The position numbers and the translations under genes are program-made. The notes beneath the pieces are model-generated. The model had not been told where the DNA came from, ran no database searches, and saw only the letters and a program-made list of their open reading frames with translations. 64,000 bases of DNA from Epinephelus fuscoguttatus (lineage: Eukaryota > Chordata > Actinopteri > Perciformes > Serranidae): NCBI RefSeq assembly GCF_011397635.1, contig NC_064762.1:22097479-22161478 (forward strand). The letters are read 5' to 3'. Shown piece by piece: positions 23,401 to 34,594 of this stretch (its first letter is position 1; every line of letters starts with the position of its first letter).

Positions 23401-26276
23401 GACATGTAATTTGGAAATGTGTGCCACTTAAAAGCACTCAGAGTTGCTGTTCTGGTTCCTTCCTGATCCACCTTGATATCAAGTTTATTCATTATGTTTT
23501 ATGTATGTTTCTTCTTGTCTTTCAGGTAGTGGGATTTGCTTCCCTGTCATAAAGACCTGTGTGTTTGGCAGCGAAGCCAAAACAGGTCTGTTAGATGACG
23601 TGTCAGTAGCACCCAGGAACGAGGGTGATTCGGGGTCGTCACTCAAACAGGTCATCAAATTAATCTTTTGTGCAGCCGGACTTCAGGTGAGGATCCTCCT
23701 ACAGACATTGTAGTCTAATCTTTAAAATTACATATAATGTTTTCTTTTGTTTGTGCAGCTGTAGAGGGAGTTGTTTTCTGTTTGTTTTACAGTTTGAGCT
23801 TCTCTCATCTCATTGCTGTTTAAAAAGACGCTTAAGTGAAGTTTGTATAGAGGGAGGTGCTGGTTAACAGACACTGGTGCAAGCCAGTTACTTTACAATC
23901 TATGAACTCAAGCTCTACAGTAAAGGATAGGCCCATCCTAAAGCTACACTAATCAATGTTTTCATATTAACAGTGAACCCAATGACTACATCCAGTGATA
24001 AAGTGGTCGCTCATAGCAACAAACCCACACAGAATTATTGCCCAGGTTTGCAGACAACCTCAGCTATATGGGCCCCTTTTACACTACCTGTTCAAGGCGG
24101 GAAGTTGCGCGGTTATTCTTCCTCACTGTTTTGTATAAAAGGTACATTCATAGGATGGGGGACAGAGATCTCTCGCTTTTTTTTTTATTTATTTATTTAT
24201 TTTTTTTTTATTGGCTTTTTGCCTTTATTGACAGGACAGAGGGTGAAATGGGGAGACAGTGAGAGAGTGGGGGCTGATATGCAGCAAAGGGCCACGAGCC
24301 GGATTCGAACCCGCGGCCGCTGCAGCGAGGCAATGCCTCTGTACATGGGGCGCCAGCACTATCCACTACACTACCGACGCCCCGAGAGATCTCTTGCTTT
24401 TAAGCCGTCAATGGAGGCAGTAACAGTGTCAAATTGAAGTTTGTGTAAAGGGATAGCTGGCAGTTTGGACGGCGTGTTATGTTCAAAAGCTCACCACTGG
24501 GAGACTTAAAAAGGTAGTAGCAGTGAGCAGCTAACTCAAAGAAGAAAAATGGCAACCGAAAATGTCAAAATCAGAAATTCAGGGACCAATTTACACCACG
24601 ATAGCTAATCAGCATTGAGATCCTCCAGTGACGTATGATGCCAAGGAGATACTGGCGGAAGTTCAGTCATTGATTCAGTGATTTTTACGCACATGATGTG
24701 ATTTATTCACATGTATGAAGTGAGTCAACACAAAATATTCTAGTGTTCAAACTCACGTGAGTAACGCGAAATTCGCATCACATTTGGTGTGAACACAACA
24801 TAAGAAGGACTTAAGATAAGCATTAACATTTAGTGTCTAAGGAGCCAGACAGGAGGTGGTGGAGACCCAAACAGAGCTTCAGGCCACAAACACAAATACA
24901 AATGTGTTTCTAAATTTGGCTGTTTAATTTAAAGTCAGCGAAATCAAGTGGGTATCCTCAAAAGCCTTTTTAGTACAACACTCCATCTTTGTGTTTCCCT
25001 GGAGAGTGTTGACTTGCAGAGCTGTGGCAGAAGGATACATCCTGGTAGTTACATATAGGTTTGTTGTCAGAGCACCACACCCTTAACAGACATGCAACAT
25101 GCAACTAACAGGATGAAGACACCGTCTTGATTACAGTGTAGTTGTGTTTACTTCACAGCCAGTATGGAGGGGAGAAAGGATGACTGTGATCATTGTGTGA
25201 GAGCAGACATCACTAAATTCAAATCTTCTGTTTGCCTCAAGTTCATAGTGACACAAATACCCAGAAGAAAGCTGAACCATCCAGCACCATGTTGTGTGAA
25301 GTCTGCTTTTAAAAAAGCTAAAGCATTTTTTTGTTATTCTTAGGCATCGTACCTGACATGGGGAGTCCTGCAGGAGAGGGTGATGACACGTTCATACGGC
25401 GCCACGACCCCAGAAGACGAGGGTGAGAAGTTCAAGGACTCTCAGTTCTTGGTCTTCATGAACCGTATCCTGGCTCTGACCGTGTCGGGCCTGTGGTGCA
25501 TCCTGTTCAAGCAGCCTCGCCATGGAGCACCCATGTACAAGTACTCCTTCGCCTCGCTCTCCAACATCATGAGCAGCTGGTGCCAGTACGAAGCCCTCAA
25601 GTACATCAGCTTCCCCACTCAAGTCCTGGCCAAGGCCTCGAAGGTCATTCCCGTCATGCTCATGGGTAAGATCGTCTCCCACAAGAGCTACGAATATTGG
25701 GAGTACTTCACCGCCGTGCTGATCTCAGTGGGTGTGAGCATGTTCCTGTTGTCCAGCGCGCCCAGCAAGCACCCGTCCACCGTCACCACCTTCAGCGGGA
25801 TCGTCATCCTGATCGGCTACATCGTCTTCGACAGCTTCACCTCCAACTGGCAGGACAACCTGTTCAAGTACAAGATGTCGTCAGTGCAGATGATGTTCGG
25901 GGTAAACCTGTTCTCCTGCCTCTTCACAGTCGGCTCGCTGCTGGAGCAGGGTGCCTTCTTCGACTCGCTGGCCTTCATGACACGCCACTCCGAGTTTGCC
26001 TTCCATGCCGTCTTGCTGTCCGTGTGCTCGGCATGCGGCCAGCTCTTCATCTTCTACACCATCAGCCAGTTTGGTGCTGCAGTCTTCACCATCATTATGA
26101 CCCTGCGACAGGCCATCGCCATCCTCCTCTCTTGTTTCCTCTACGGTCACGCCGTCACCTTAGTAGGTGGATTTGGTGTTGCGGTAGTTTTCTTGGCACT
26201 TTTCTTACGGGTGTACGCACGTAGTCGCATGAAGGCAGGCCGGCGGTCAGCGCAGCCGCTTGCACAGAAGGTGTAG
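20426..26276 (+). CDS. slc35b2: Adenosine 3'-phospho 5'-phosphosulfate transporter 1 (PAPST1)
   Basis: This Golgi multi-pass antiporter imports PAPS for sulfation of glycans and proteins. The exons are 20426-20445, 23193-23380, 23526-23686 and 25344-26276. Borders are GT-AG, phases close, and the product is 433 aa against 432 aa in human. The first exon encodes only MPSFSW plus two bases. It continues into a hydrophobic signal-anchor-like stretch ([16 protein letters not shown]). Family blocks are clear: [93 protein letters not shown] and [12 protein letters not shown]. It ends AQKV, like the human protein. The large last exon holds most of the transmembrane core. Human SLC35B2 also neighbours NFKBIE and HSP90AB1, which supports orthology. 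Confidence 0.97.
21611..21830. repeat. Dispersed repeat with inverted 'CCTCCAT' ends
   Basis: It opens TTACGTGCCTCCATACCATCCAT, shared with 16595, and has a reversed TGGTCCATGGAGGCATATTTTGG near 21797-21820. It is probably a small non-autonomous element in slc35b2 intron 1. Limits are approximate. Confidence 0.3.
22625..22762 (-). mobile_element. Old tRNA-derived SINE, minus strand
   Basis: Read on the minus strand it shows AGGGGCATCCGGTGGCTTAG, the degraded B-box GGGTTCGATTC, TGTGGCCCTTTGCTGCATGTCG and then the body. It is more diverged than the copies at 1114 and 12975 and has no clear duplication. It lies in slc35b2 intron 1. Confidence 0.75.
24070..24470. mobile_element. Possible MITE split by a SINE
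   Basis: CCCCTTTTACACTACCTG near 24075 and, inverted, GTGTAAAGGGATAGCTGG near 24444 may be the ends of a small DNA element whose centre was hit by the SINE at 24181-24384. The inverted ends are imperfect and no duplication is obvious. Confidence 0.3.
24181..24384 (-). mobile_element. tRNA-derived SINE, minus strand, 17-bp target-site duplication
   Basis: The minus-strand reading starts GGGGCGTCGGTAGTGTAGTGG and has the B-box GGGTTCGAATCC, TGGCCCTTTGCTGCATATC, and TCAATAAAGGCAAAAAGCC before an A-rich tail. AGAGATCTCTCGCTTTT (24164-24180) and AGAGATCTCTTGCTTTT (24385-24401) flank it, with one mismatch. It is intronic in slc35b2. Confidence 0.92.
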
Positions 26277-27385
26277 CACTCCGAAGTTGCGCCAAACTGG
26301 GAACTGAAACCACGTTTTCTGTGGTGCTTTTTTGTCTATTCGTGTGTTATCTTTTGTTTTTTTTTTTTACTGTTCTTTTCCATTGGTTTTATTTTTCTTA
26401 GCAACGGTACACAAAGGGATTCTGCAGTTTTGACTCTTACACCAAGATGCCCCCACGGGGTCCATGTGATTCGTCAAGTCAGCAGTCACAGAAGTTTTTG
26501 AGTGCCTGTAAGATTGTCTAAGACACAAGTCCCAAACTATAAACTTTGCAGACTGCCTCTTCACCTCTTTGACAATTAACACTAGTATATCTTTCTTGAA
26601 CGTGGCTTTTGCAGCCGATACAGATGACTGTGACCCTGGAAAACGTATGTGTATGGTGAAGCATTAATTTTCAAGCGTTAATGACATTGCCCCTTACTTA
26701 CCTTTATGCCAGATATTTGAACAAGAAGGTCACCTTCTGTAACGACAACACATTGTTATCTTTCAGTCACAATAGCCAGACGCTTATCACACAGTCCTCC
26801 ATGTTGGAGAGCAGGGGCCTTTACATGTCTTAATGTGGGAGTTTATCTCGTAACGCTGTAAACATAGCCTGAAAACATGGTGCACACATATTTGTTTAAG
26901 TTAAGGTAAAAACAGTTTGCGTAGAGAAGAGCGCACTCCTTACAAGTTGTATCATTTTACCCCGACATCAGAGAACTAGATGCTGCTGTGGGTACTTTTT
27001 GCACGGCATTATTTTAAGATTTTTTTGTTGTGTTTCAACACAGATTTTACTTAATGTTTTAACTTCGGGCTAAAAAGTCTTGTAAATATATCTCTTAGTC
27101 ATTGTTTATTTCCAACTTGTCTGTTGTGTACTTTTGTAAAAGGACTGCTTCATGTGTTTTCACCGTTACATGTGAATGTTTGGAAGAATACTGAGCGGAT
27201 GATGATGAAGATGATGATGTTCATTGCTGTCATAAGGATGTAAAGATACTGTAAGCCCAGTGGGGAGTTTGCAGATCAGAATACATACAAGGGAAATGCA
27301 ATGTTACTGGTACCTTGTTTTTATCATTCTACTATTTCCTCTGGTAACTGGATTAATAATAAAACATATTAAATTAACTTAACAC
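26277..27385 (+). other. slc35b2: slc35b2 3' UTR with poly(A) signal
   Basis: About 1.1 kb follows the stop codon without any frame of interest. AATAAA at 27358-27363 is the first strong signal. A short GATGAT microsatellite lies near 27197-27220. A read-through to more distal sites cannot be excluded. Confidence 0.6.
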
Positions 27386-27399
27386 TATAAAGTGAAGAG

Positions 27400-28320
27400 A
27401 TTTGATTTCACCGGTCCACATTGCTTGTGCTGCAGGGTTTGCCTCATGGTCCATGCTGTTTGCTTTTCAGATAATACAGTAACAATGATAATAAACCTTA
27501 TTTATGTAGCAAATTTTTAAATTGCTTTTAATTGGGTTTAGGAGCTAAAATAACAGTTCTTGTTTGTATTTGAAGAATATTAATTATTATTTAGTCATGA
27601 TTCACTGATATTGATTGACAGCTTGGCCACTGATTGTCAAATAGGCTGCACCTGTAGTAGTTGGGGGTGTGGTATAACTAACAAAGGGAAGTTGCAGGAA
27701 AACATGCAGAAATATAAAGAGTTTAGTTGTTTTTTTGTTTTTTTTTTTAATCTCATTGGACAAGAATATATTAGTAACATCTTTCTCACACACATAACCT
27801 ACATTTGAATTTGGCATTGTTAATTGCATTGGACTGCAATGTTTTGGGAGGATACCTGGGGTTACCTACTTTCAAGCGACAAGTCCCATGGTGCCTGGAT
27901 CTTCAACAAAGGTGCATTAAGACTCATTCTGTTACTGTAATTGTGAAACGGAATAGCCAGTATATTAGGAATAATGATTGTAAACAAAATTAAAAACAAT
28001 TTTAACATCAGTTGAACTTAAATACAGCCACAAAAAAATGAAGTAATGCAAAGACTTAGCAGAAGTTTGCCTACTTTAAAAAGAAGGCTTTAGAGTCTTT
28101 AGCCTTGCTAGCAGCTCTGGCTGGTAGATCCATTGTCAACAAAAATGTTAGATAAACTAGGGATGTTCCTAACAACTTTTTTCTCTGATTTAAATGAAAG
28201 TTTAAACTTAGACAAGTCTTTAAGTAAGAAAACACCCAGAAAACAGTCAAAAATGAGCACAATTCAGTCTAAGGTTCATAAACTTTAACTGAAAAAGATA
28301 GTGTGTGTATGATAAAAGCC
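27400..28320. other. Intergenic, no gene visible
   Basis: AT-rich spacer between slc35b2 and the Tc1 remnant. Nothing beyond short chance frames is seen. Confidence 0.4.
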
Positions 28321-28324
28321 TTTT

Positions 28325-28850
28325 AAAATCATTATTTACATTTACATGTTGAAGAAACCAGTTTGAGATGATCTGAGCTCTATGACCACAGTTTACCCAT
28401 CTTCTGATGGCTACTTCCAGCAGGATAACGCACCATGTCACAAAGGGATGGACACGGTCAGCAACAATACTCAGGTAGGCTGTGGTGTTTAAACCATGCT
28501 CAGTTGGTACTAAGGGGCCCAAAGTGTGCCAAGAAAATATCCCCCACACCATTACACCACCACCACCAGCCGGAACATTTGATACAAGGCAGGATGGATC
28601 CATGCTTTCATGTTGTTTACACCAAATTCTGACCCTACCATCTGAATGTTGCAGCAGAAATCGAGACTCATCAGACCAGGTAACGTGTTTCCAATCTTCT
28701 ATTGTCCAGTTTTTGTGAGTCTGTGTGAACTGTAGCCTCAGTTTCTTGTTCTTAGCTGACAGGAGTGGCACCTGGTGTGGCCTTCTGCTGCTGTAGCCCA
28801 TCTGCTTTAAGGTTCAACGTGTTGTTGGTTCGGAGATGATGGGGCGGAGC
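28325..28850 (-). pseudogene. Tc1-like transposase fragment with internal microinversion
   Basis: On the minus strand the frame reads YSSRRPHQVPLLS, WTIEDWKHVTWSDESRF (first catalytic Asp of DD34E) and GGGGVMVWGIFSW. It then jumps to AQIISNWFLQH, which in intact Tc1 elements follows the second-Asp motif. The missing motif is there but on the plus strand: bases 28380-28444 encode MTTVYPSSDGYFQQDNAPCHK in the opposite direction. The C-terminal third with the catalytic Glu and both terminal repeats are absent. The copy is therefore truncated, internally inverted and inactive. It is intergenic between slc35b2 and hsp90ab1. Confidence 0.85.
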
Positions 28851-29537
28851 TGTGTGGAGATAGAGAGGAGAGATGCACACTGGCATGGCCTTTTGGAAGA
28901 ACAGCGTTCTGTAATGCAACTTGGCCCTATATCAATATTAACAGTATTGTCTAAATCTATATCTTGCTTAAAAATGAATCGATATATCGTACATAGTCCT
29001 AGCTTAAAGACCTGTAAACAGTGCACTGATGAGCCTACTAGTAGTAACAAGCATGCAGAAGCTTGCAGGTCTGATCTTGGCAGTGATGTTTCATTAACAG
29101 GTTTTTGTTGTAGTTATGTTTTCTTACATGTGGCTAGAAAATTAAATCAGTCAGACTTCTTGCCTGAGGTGTAATGTGCTGAGATGATGTAATAAATTAT
29201 ACACACAGTTTCCCTCTTTGCTGACTTGGATCAATATTTAGAATCTCATTTAGAGGAAATTTTCTGTTATCCACAAATTGATGCAGTTTTCAAGGTGGTA
29301 AAGGTGAACAAGATGAACTGTTACACAGAGTTGGGTGTCATCTGCAAATAGGTTTTAGTGGTTATAGGTTTTCCTCTCTGCCATCTGTCCATATTCCTTC
29401 CACCCTCTCCTCTCTTATCAAGAAAAGACAGCGTATGATACAGTATTTTCGAAACAAACATGTCTGTGCTGCTCTTTGCATTTTGCACTGATTATTAAAA
29501 CCAGACCACTATTATGATTCACTGAACAGCAAACTAA

Positions 29538-29644
29538 AGGCCGTGTTTGACTGTGAGGTGAGAGAAAACATTTCCCCCTGGTTTATCAATCTCACAGCTG
29601 CTCATTGGGGGAATTTCCCCTCACCTCTCATTTCAAAACGGCCT
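29538..29644. repeat. 107-bp imperfect palindrome containing a kB word
   Basis: The left arm begins AGGCCGTGTTTGACTGTGAG and continues GTGAGAGAAAACATTTCCCCC. The right arm is its imperfect inverse, ending CACCTCTCATTTCAAAACGGCCT. The arms are about 40 bp with a loop of about 25 bp. The right arm holds GGGAATTTCC at 29609-29618, a perfect kB consensus. It could be a tiny MITE or a hairpin-forming transcript. Confidence 0.6.
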
Positions 29645-30057
29645 ACACCCCATCTGGTTTAGAGTAGTGCGTCATGATGTCAGCATCTCCAGTCCTCCTT
29701 TCAATAATGCAAATGACAACCAGGAGGTGGGGGTTTGAGTGAGGACGCAGACATGCAGACCTCTTGTTTCAGCCCCCAACAACCAGTCACTCTGGGCTCT
29801 CGCTCTGACTGCAGGGATGAATGTTTTTATTGTAATTTTTATTAGCCAGCATGAGGATCTGACTGTTATGGCACTGCCCGGCACGACTCCAGAGTTTCCC
29901 GAAACAATCTCTGTATTCTGATCCTCAAAGAGCAGCTTAACTGCAGGAGGATTCATAGCTTTGTCAAAGTCTAGAAAAGTTAGACATTTTAATCAAGAAT
30001 ATTAACATTTTAATATCTGTATGAAAAAATTAAGCTACCTCAGGGTTCAACATCATT

Positions 30058-30434
30058 CATTCATTCATTCATCTTCTAACCGCTTCATCCTCTTGACGGT
30101 CGCGGGGGGGCTGGAGCCTATCCCAGCTACATCGGGCGAGAGGCAGGGTACACCCTGGACAGGTCACCAGACTATCGCAGGGCTGACACATAGAGACAAA
30201 CAACCATTCACGCTCACATTCACACCTACGGCCAATTTAGAGTTACCAATTAACCTAGTCCCCAATCTGCATGTCTTTGGACTGTGGGAGGAAGCCGGAG
30301 TGCCCGGAGAGAACCCACACTGACACAGGGAGAACATGCAAACTCCGCACAGAAGGGCTCCCACGCCCGGGATTGAACCGGCAACCCTCTTGCTGTGAGG
30401 CGAGAATGCTAACCACCACACCACTGTGCCGCCC
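30058..30434 (-). mobile_element. Second SINE-like family, complete, with perfect 14-bp duplication
   Basis: Read on the minus strand it opens GGGCGGCACAGTGGTGTGGTGG. It has A-box-like GTGGTGGTTAGCATTCTCGCC and B-box GGTTCAATCCC. It continues through GGAGTTTGCATGTTCTCCC, TCCAAAGACATGCAG and CTGGGATAGGCTCCAGC, ending with an (ATGA)n tail. GGTTCAACATCATT flanks it exactly (30044-30057 and 30435-30448). This is a repeat widely seen in fish. The perfect duplication means a recent insertion. Confidence 0.9.
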
Positions 30435-30923
30435 GGTTCAACATCATTATTATTATTTTTTCACTTGCCTGGTCAAGCAAGCAGGTCAGAAATCTACCTA
30501 CCCTTAGTAAATTGCAGTGTGCCAACTGTTTTAATCTTCTTTTGTATGCACTGTTGTCGGCTCAGCACCTGCCCGTTTTTTGGTTTGGATGTGCGTGTGG
30601 ACTTCTTTGTATGTGTTAAACTGTGCAATACATACATGGAGTTTTGCCCACATCCTCTAACACCACCCACCAGAACTGCTGTTTCCAGGGTAATTAAAAA
30701 TGCTCACTTGTGCTTTAGCTCATAAACGTAGTCTTTACCCACCGTCATTTTCTTGCAAATGCCAAAACAGTAGGCTACTGCACGTGTGCACCTCTCAAAT
30801 AGGATAAGAAGTAAGCAAGATGGCTCACTCTGTAACTACCTCCATCATCAGCTCTGGAAAAAACAATGGGTTTAATTCTTTTTTACCACTTGTCCGATTA
30901 GGCAAGTGAGTTGCTATATTACT

Positions 30924-32195
30924 AGCCCGACAGTAATTTACCTGCCCCAGGCAATCGGGCAGTCCCTATTATTAAATCCTGTACCTGTTGTTAGCCACCT
31001 TAGCTTTGCACAAAGACTGAAAACCAAGCCCACGGCGCCAAGCTTTGAGGCTAATTTCACACAGTGGCCAAATATGGAATCACAATGTCTGGGTCCATCA
31101 TGTGATGTTGGGCCTCAAAAAGACTGCCCCATAGACTTACATTGTTAAAGAGACATATGTAAGTCAGTGGTTACATTTTTTTGAGTGTCACAACCTCCAC
31201 AAAATGACGTGTTTCACTATCGGGATTTGATTCATTTGCCCTTAAGGATCTAGAAGATGCATGATTTAATCAGTTTATCCCCATTCAAGTCAGCGAAGTG
31301 CTGGGGCGCCTAGTAGCTCACCTGGTAGAGCAGGCGCCTCATGTACAAAGGCTCTGTCCTTGCCGCAGGGGCTGAAGGTTGGATTGCGACCCACAGCCCT
31401 TTGCTGCATGTCGACCCCTCTCTCTCTGCCTTTCATGCTAACACTACCCTGTTGATTAAAGGCAAAAAGCCCCTAAAAAATAAAAAATTAGCCGAGTGCT
31501 GTAACAGAAGCCGCTTGACCGGCTGAAGTGAGCTGCGCAGTCTCTAATGCAGTTGCTCTATGGCCCCCCCCCCCACGACTTCACAGCATAGACATAAAGC
31601 CTTTTTTCGACTTCCTGCATGGATGTATAAAGAAAACTGGAAACAGTATTGGAGGCAGGGCCCTGTTTATTTCTTTGAAAGTTGCTCTCGCAGTGCATGA
31701 AGCCAAAATCATTCAACTGCCACATATGATATTACCTGGATGATCTGCACTGCTTCTGCACTGTGTGACCCATATGCCAAGCACATTAGAGACTTCCTTG
31801 ACTACACCGAATACTGCAGATTTGGCGCCCTGTTAACTTGAATGGGGATAAAATGATTCAATTGCATGGCTCTTCTAGACTTTACAATTGTTATCGAACC
31901 AAATAGATCAAACCCAGACAGAGAAACTTTCATTTAGTGGGGTTTGTGACGCTCAAAAAAATGTATCCACTGATTTACAGATGCCTCTTTCACAATATAA
32001 GTCTATGGGAAAAGTCTTTTTGAGGCCCAATGACATCGCAAGACGGACCCAGACGTTGTAATTCCACGTTTGGCCACTGTGTGAAATTGGCCTCAAAGCT
32101 CGGCACTGTGGGCTTGGTTCCCAGTCTTTGTGCTAAGCTAAGGTAGCTAGCGGATTGCCCAATTGCCCGGGGCAAGTAAAATACTATGTCGGGCT
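30924..32195. mobile_element. Foldback-type element with arms of about 365 bp
   Basis: The left arm 30924-31291 (AGCCCGACAGTAATTTACCTGCC...) and right arm 31831-32195 (...GGGGCAAGTAAAATACTATGTCGGGCT) are inverted copies with about 80% visible identity. Shared words include CTTTGAGG..AATTTCACACAGTGGCCAAA and TTGGGCCTCAAAAAGACT. The loop carries a SINE (31304-31489). There is no transposase frame, so it is non-autonomous. A partial third copy follows directly. Confidence 0.8.
31304..31489 (+). mobile_element. tRNA-derived SINE inside the foldback element
   Basis: GGGCGCCTAGTAGCTCACCTGGTAGAGCAGGCGCC is followed by a decayed B-box (GGTTGGATTGCGACCC), CCCTTTGCTGCATGTCG and GATTAAAGGCAAAAAGCCCC. 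AGCGAAGTGCTG (31292-31303) and AGCCGAGTGCTG (31490-31501) are the duplicated target with two differences. It is older than the copies at 12975 and 24181 and younger than its host element. Confidence 0.85.
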
Positions 32196-32465
32196 AACTT
32201 GAATGGGGGTGAAATGATTCAATCGTGCAGCCCTTCTAGACTTTCCGATTGTTAACAGTCCGAATGTGACACTCAGAGAAAATGTTATCCATTCATTTAC
32301 ATCTCCTTCGCCATGTATGTCAATAGGAAAAAAGTATTTGGTGGCGTAATTACACTGTTTGGCTACTACGAAAAGTGGCTTTAAAGTCTTTATACATCTA
32401 TAGCCAGGGCCTGTAACTTCCTGGGTCCTCTGCTGGTTGCCCGGTAACAAGTCCCAACCAAGAAA
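32192..32465 (+). repeat. Partial extra arm of the foldback family
   Basis: AACTTGAATGGGGGTGAAATGATTCAAT...CTTCTAGACTTT repeats the right-arm sequence that starts at 31833, in the same orientation and abutting it. Internal parts are deleted relative to the first two arms. Confidence 0.65.
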
Positions 32466-32750
32466 TAGTCTGGTACTTAACCCTCTGTGATATGCAGTTT
32501 GTCTTTTTTACACTTTTAGTATGGATTAAACCACTGATTCCCAAATGGTCCAGCCACAGGGTCCAGATTTCTCCTCAGTCACTAGTTCAAGGTTCACACA
32601 GTTTAATACATTTGGCGTCATTTTTGCGTTTGGCCATTTGGTCTAGCTAGCAGGAAACTACACTTCAAAATAAAAGCTTGACAAACTTGTTTGTATGTCA
32701 CTTGCGACCCACTTTTGGACTGCGACCCACCAACTAGGAACCACTAGATA

Positions 32751-32982
32751 GACCTTTTTCACAGCAGACATTTTGACTAGTCATCGGAGGAAAAGCACAG
32801 GTGAAACTGATAGCATTAACAGTGGCTGAGTTCCAATTAGTGTCCCAGTAAGCTATTCCAGTGTGCCAGCATGCACAATGTCAAAGCCTGTCATGAGTGG
32901 AATGCAGCCATCATTGATGCCATTTAATACACCTGTGCTTTTCCTACAATGACGAGGCAAAATGTCTGCTGTGAAAAAGGTC
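32751..32982. mobile_element. 232-bp MITE with long inverted ends and TA duplication
   Basis: It starts GACCTTTTTCACAGCAGACATTTTG and ends with the inverse (CAAAATGTCTGCTGTGAAAAAGGTC). Further inner matches (GGAAAAGCACAGGTG and CACCTGTGCTTTTCC) extend the arms to about 55 bp. TA occurs on each side (32749-32750 and 32983-32984). The TA target suggests mobilisation by a Tc1/mariner-type enzyme. Confidence 0.85.
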
Positions 32983-32999
32983 TATTAAACAAACATAGC

Positions 33000-34590
33000 A
33001 TAGAGTGTCAGTTACTGAGCTGTATATATGCTGGTAGGTGCATTTTGTTACTTTTGGCGTGGACCAGGCTAGCTGTTTCCCTCTGTTTCTAGTCTTTGTG
33101 CTAAGCTAAGTTAGCCAGCTGCTGGTGGAGCTTTGTATTTATCGTACAAACATGAGAGAAATATCAATCTTCTCATCTAATCATCGGCAGGAAGAACAAA
33201 GAAGCAGATTTCCCTAAATGTTGAACTTCTCCTTTAAATATTTTTTGGGGGTCTGAACAAGCAGCATTGATATCACAAGGCAGCCTCTCTAACCTTTAGG
33301 CCACTGCCACGCACTCCTTTACTGTACGTGTGGAACACAAACAGTGTGACAAACCACATGCAGCTCTTACACCTAGTTATAAAGGTTATAGCTTTTGTGG
33401 GTTGTGTAATTCATACTTCGTGGTAGAAAGCTTTTATTTCTCTTCATCTTGCTTCCTTCCTACTCAGTGTGGGCGTTAATCTTGTTCCTGTCTCTAGTAT
33501 TTACCAAGTGTGTCAGATATGAGAAGTAACACGATGCCTGCAACAAAGTTCTTTCAGATCATGATTAGTGATTAAGTTTTTTTCTCTGACATCTTGCATT
33601 GTACATATCATGGAAACTTAATTATCCCACTGTTGCACACTGGCCTACAAGACAGTGTGGTTGCAGCACTGTAATGCCAAGCTACACCTTTTTATTTATC
33701 TCATGTCATCTGCGCATCTTTGGTGATACAAAAACCGCACGTCTCAATGGTGGTCTGTTATCCTTGCTGAGTAACTAACACACTAAGATATCTATTCAAT
33801 AAATCAAATATGCAGAGACTCGGAGATGCGGTGTGACTGAATCGTGACTCTTTTGTAAGTAGGACATGTGGTCTTCCAGTAAACACACTTAAAGCTCATT
33901 TCTTGGCATCACTGCGCAGAGACGCACGATACAGAGAGATGAGAGGATACAAAGGTCACAAGAACTGCGACAGCACAAGCAAATGTTACACACCGGCCCA
34001 CTGAAACACCAGGAACCCCCTCCTCCAATGAATACACTCAGCATTCGTGGGTTGAGAGCAGATTTACACACGAGAGTCAAATGTTTCCACAGGAAGTCTT
34101 GTATTTCGAAACAAGGGCAAGTTAGACCAGATTTATCTTTCAACTTTATGAGGGAAACCTGCGCTGACTCTTTATGAACTCAATCAGGAAATTTCCACCA
34201 GCTGAACCAGACAGAGACCTTACAGCTCGCCCAGGCAGCTCTTTAAAGTCACCAACCAGGATATTTCCTGTGTTTTATTTGCCTTTAATGTTTTTTTAGC
34301 ATTCCTGAAAACATCCACCTTCTCCACAATTTGCTGCAAGTAACATTTGTTATATTTTCATGAGTCAAAAGATGAGAAAAAAAAGTCTGTTACACTTAAA
34401 TCCAGTCTCAGAGGGATTGTCAATATTCAGACACTTTCATTGTGTGACCTTTCACCTCCAGACATCAGCATCCTGCTACTCAGCTATCAAGACTGTATTA
34501 GTGCATCATTCCTAAAAGGCATAGTCTTGTTAATGTTCCAAGTTAATATGTGGAGTTAAGTTTTGTGTGTGTTTGTTTAGGTGAAAGGAG
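33000..34590. other. Intergenic, nothing gene-like
   Basis: Mixed sequence with a few words typical of fish repeats (TCTTTGTGCTAAGCTAAGTTAGCC near 33095). No splice-consistent coding frame and no RNA gene could be supported. Confidence 0.4.
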
Positions 34591-34594
34591 CATT

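Noticed and set aside
25697-26224. 175-aa alternate plus-strand frame within slc35b2
   Set aside because: It is a shadow frame of the GC-rich last coding exon. The slc35b2 frame is clearly conserved and this one resembles nothing.
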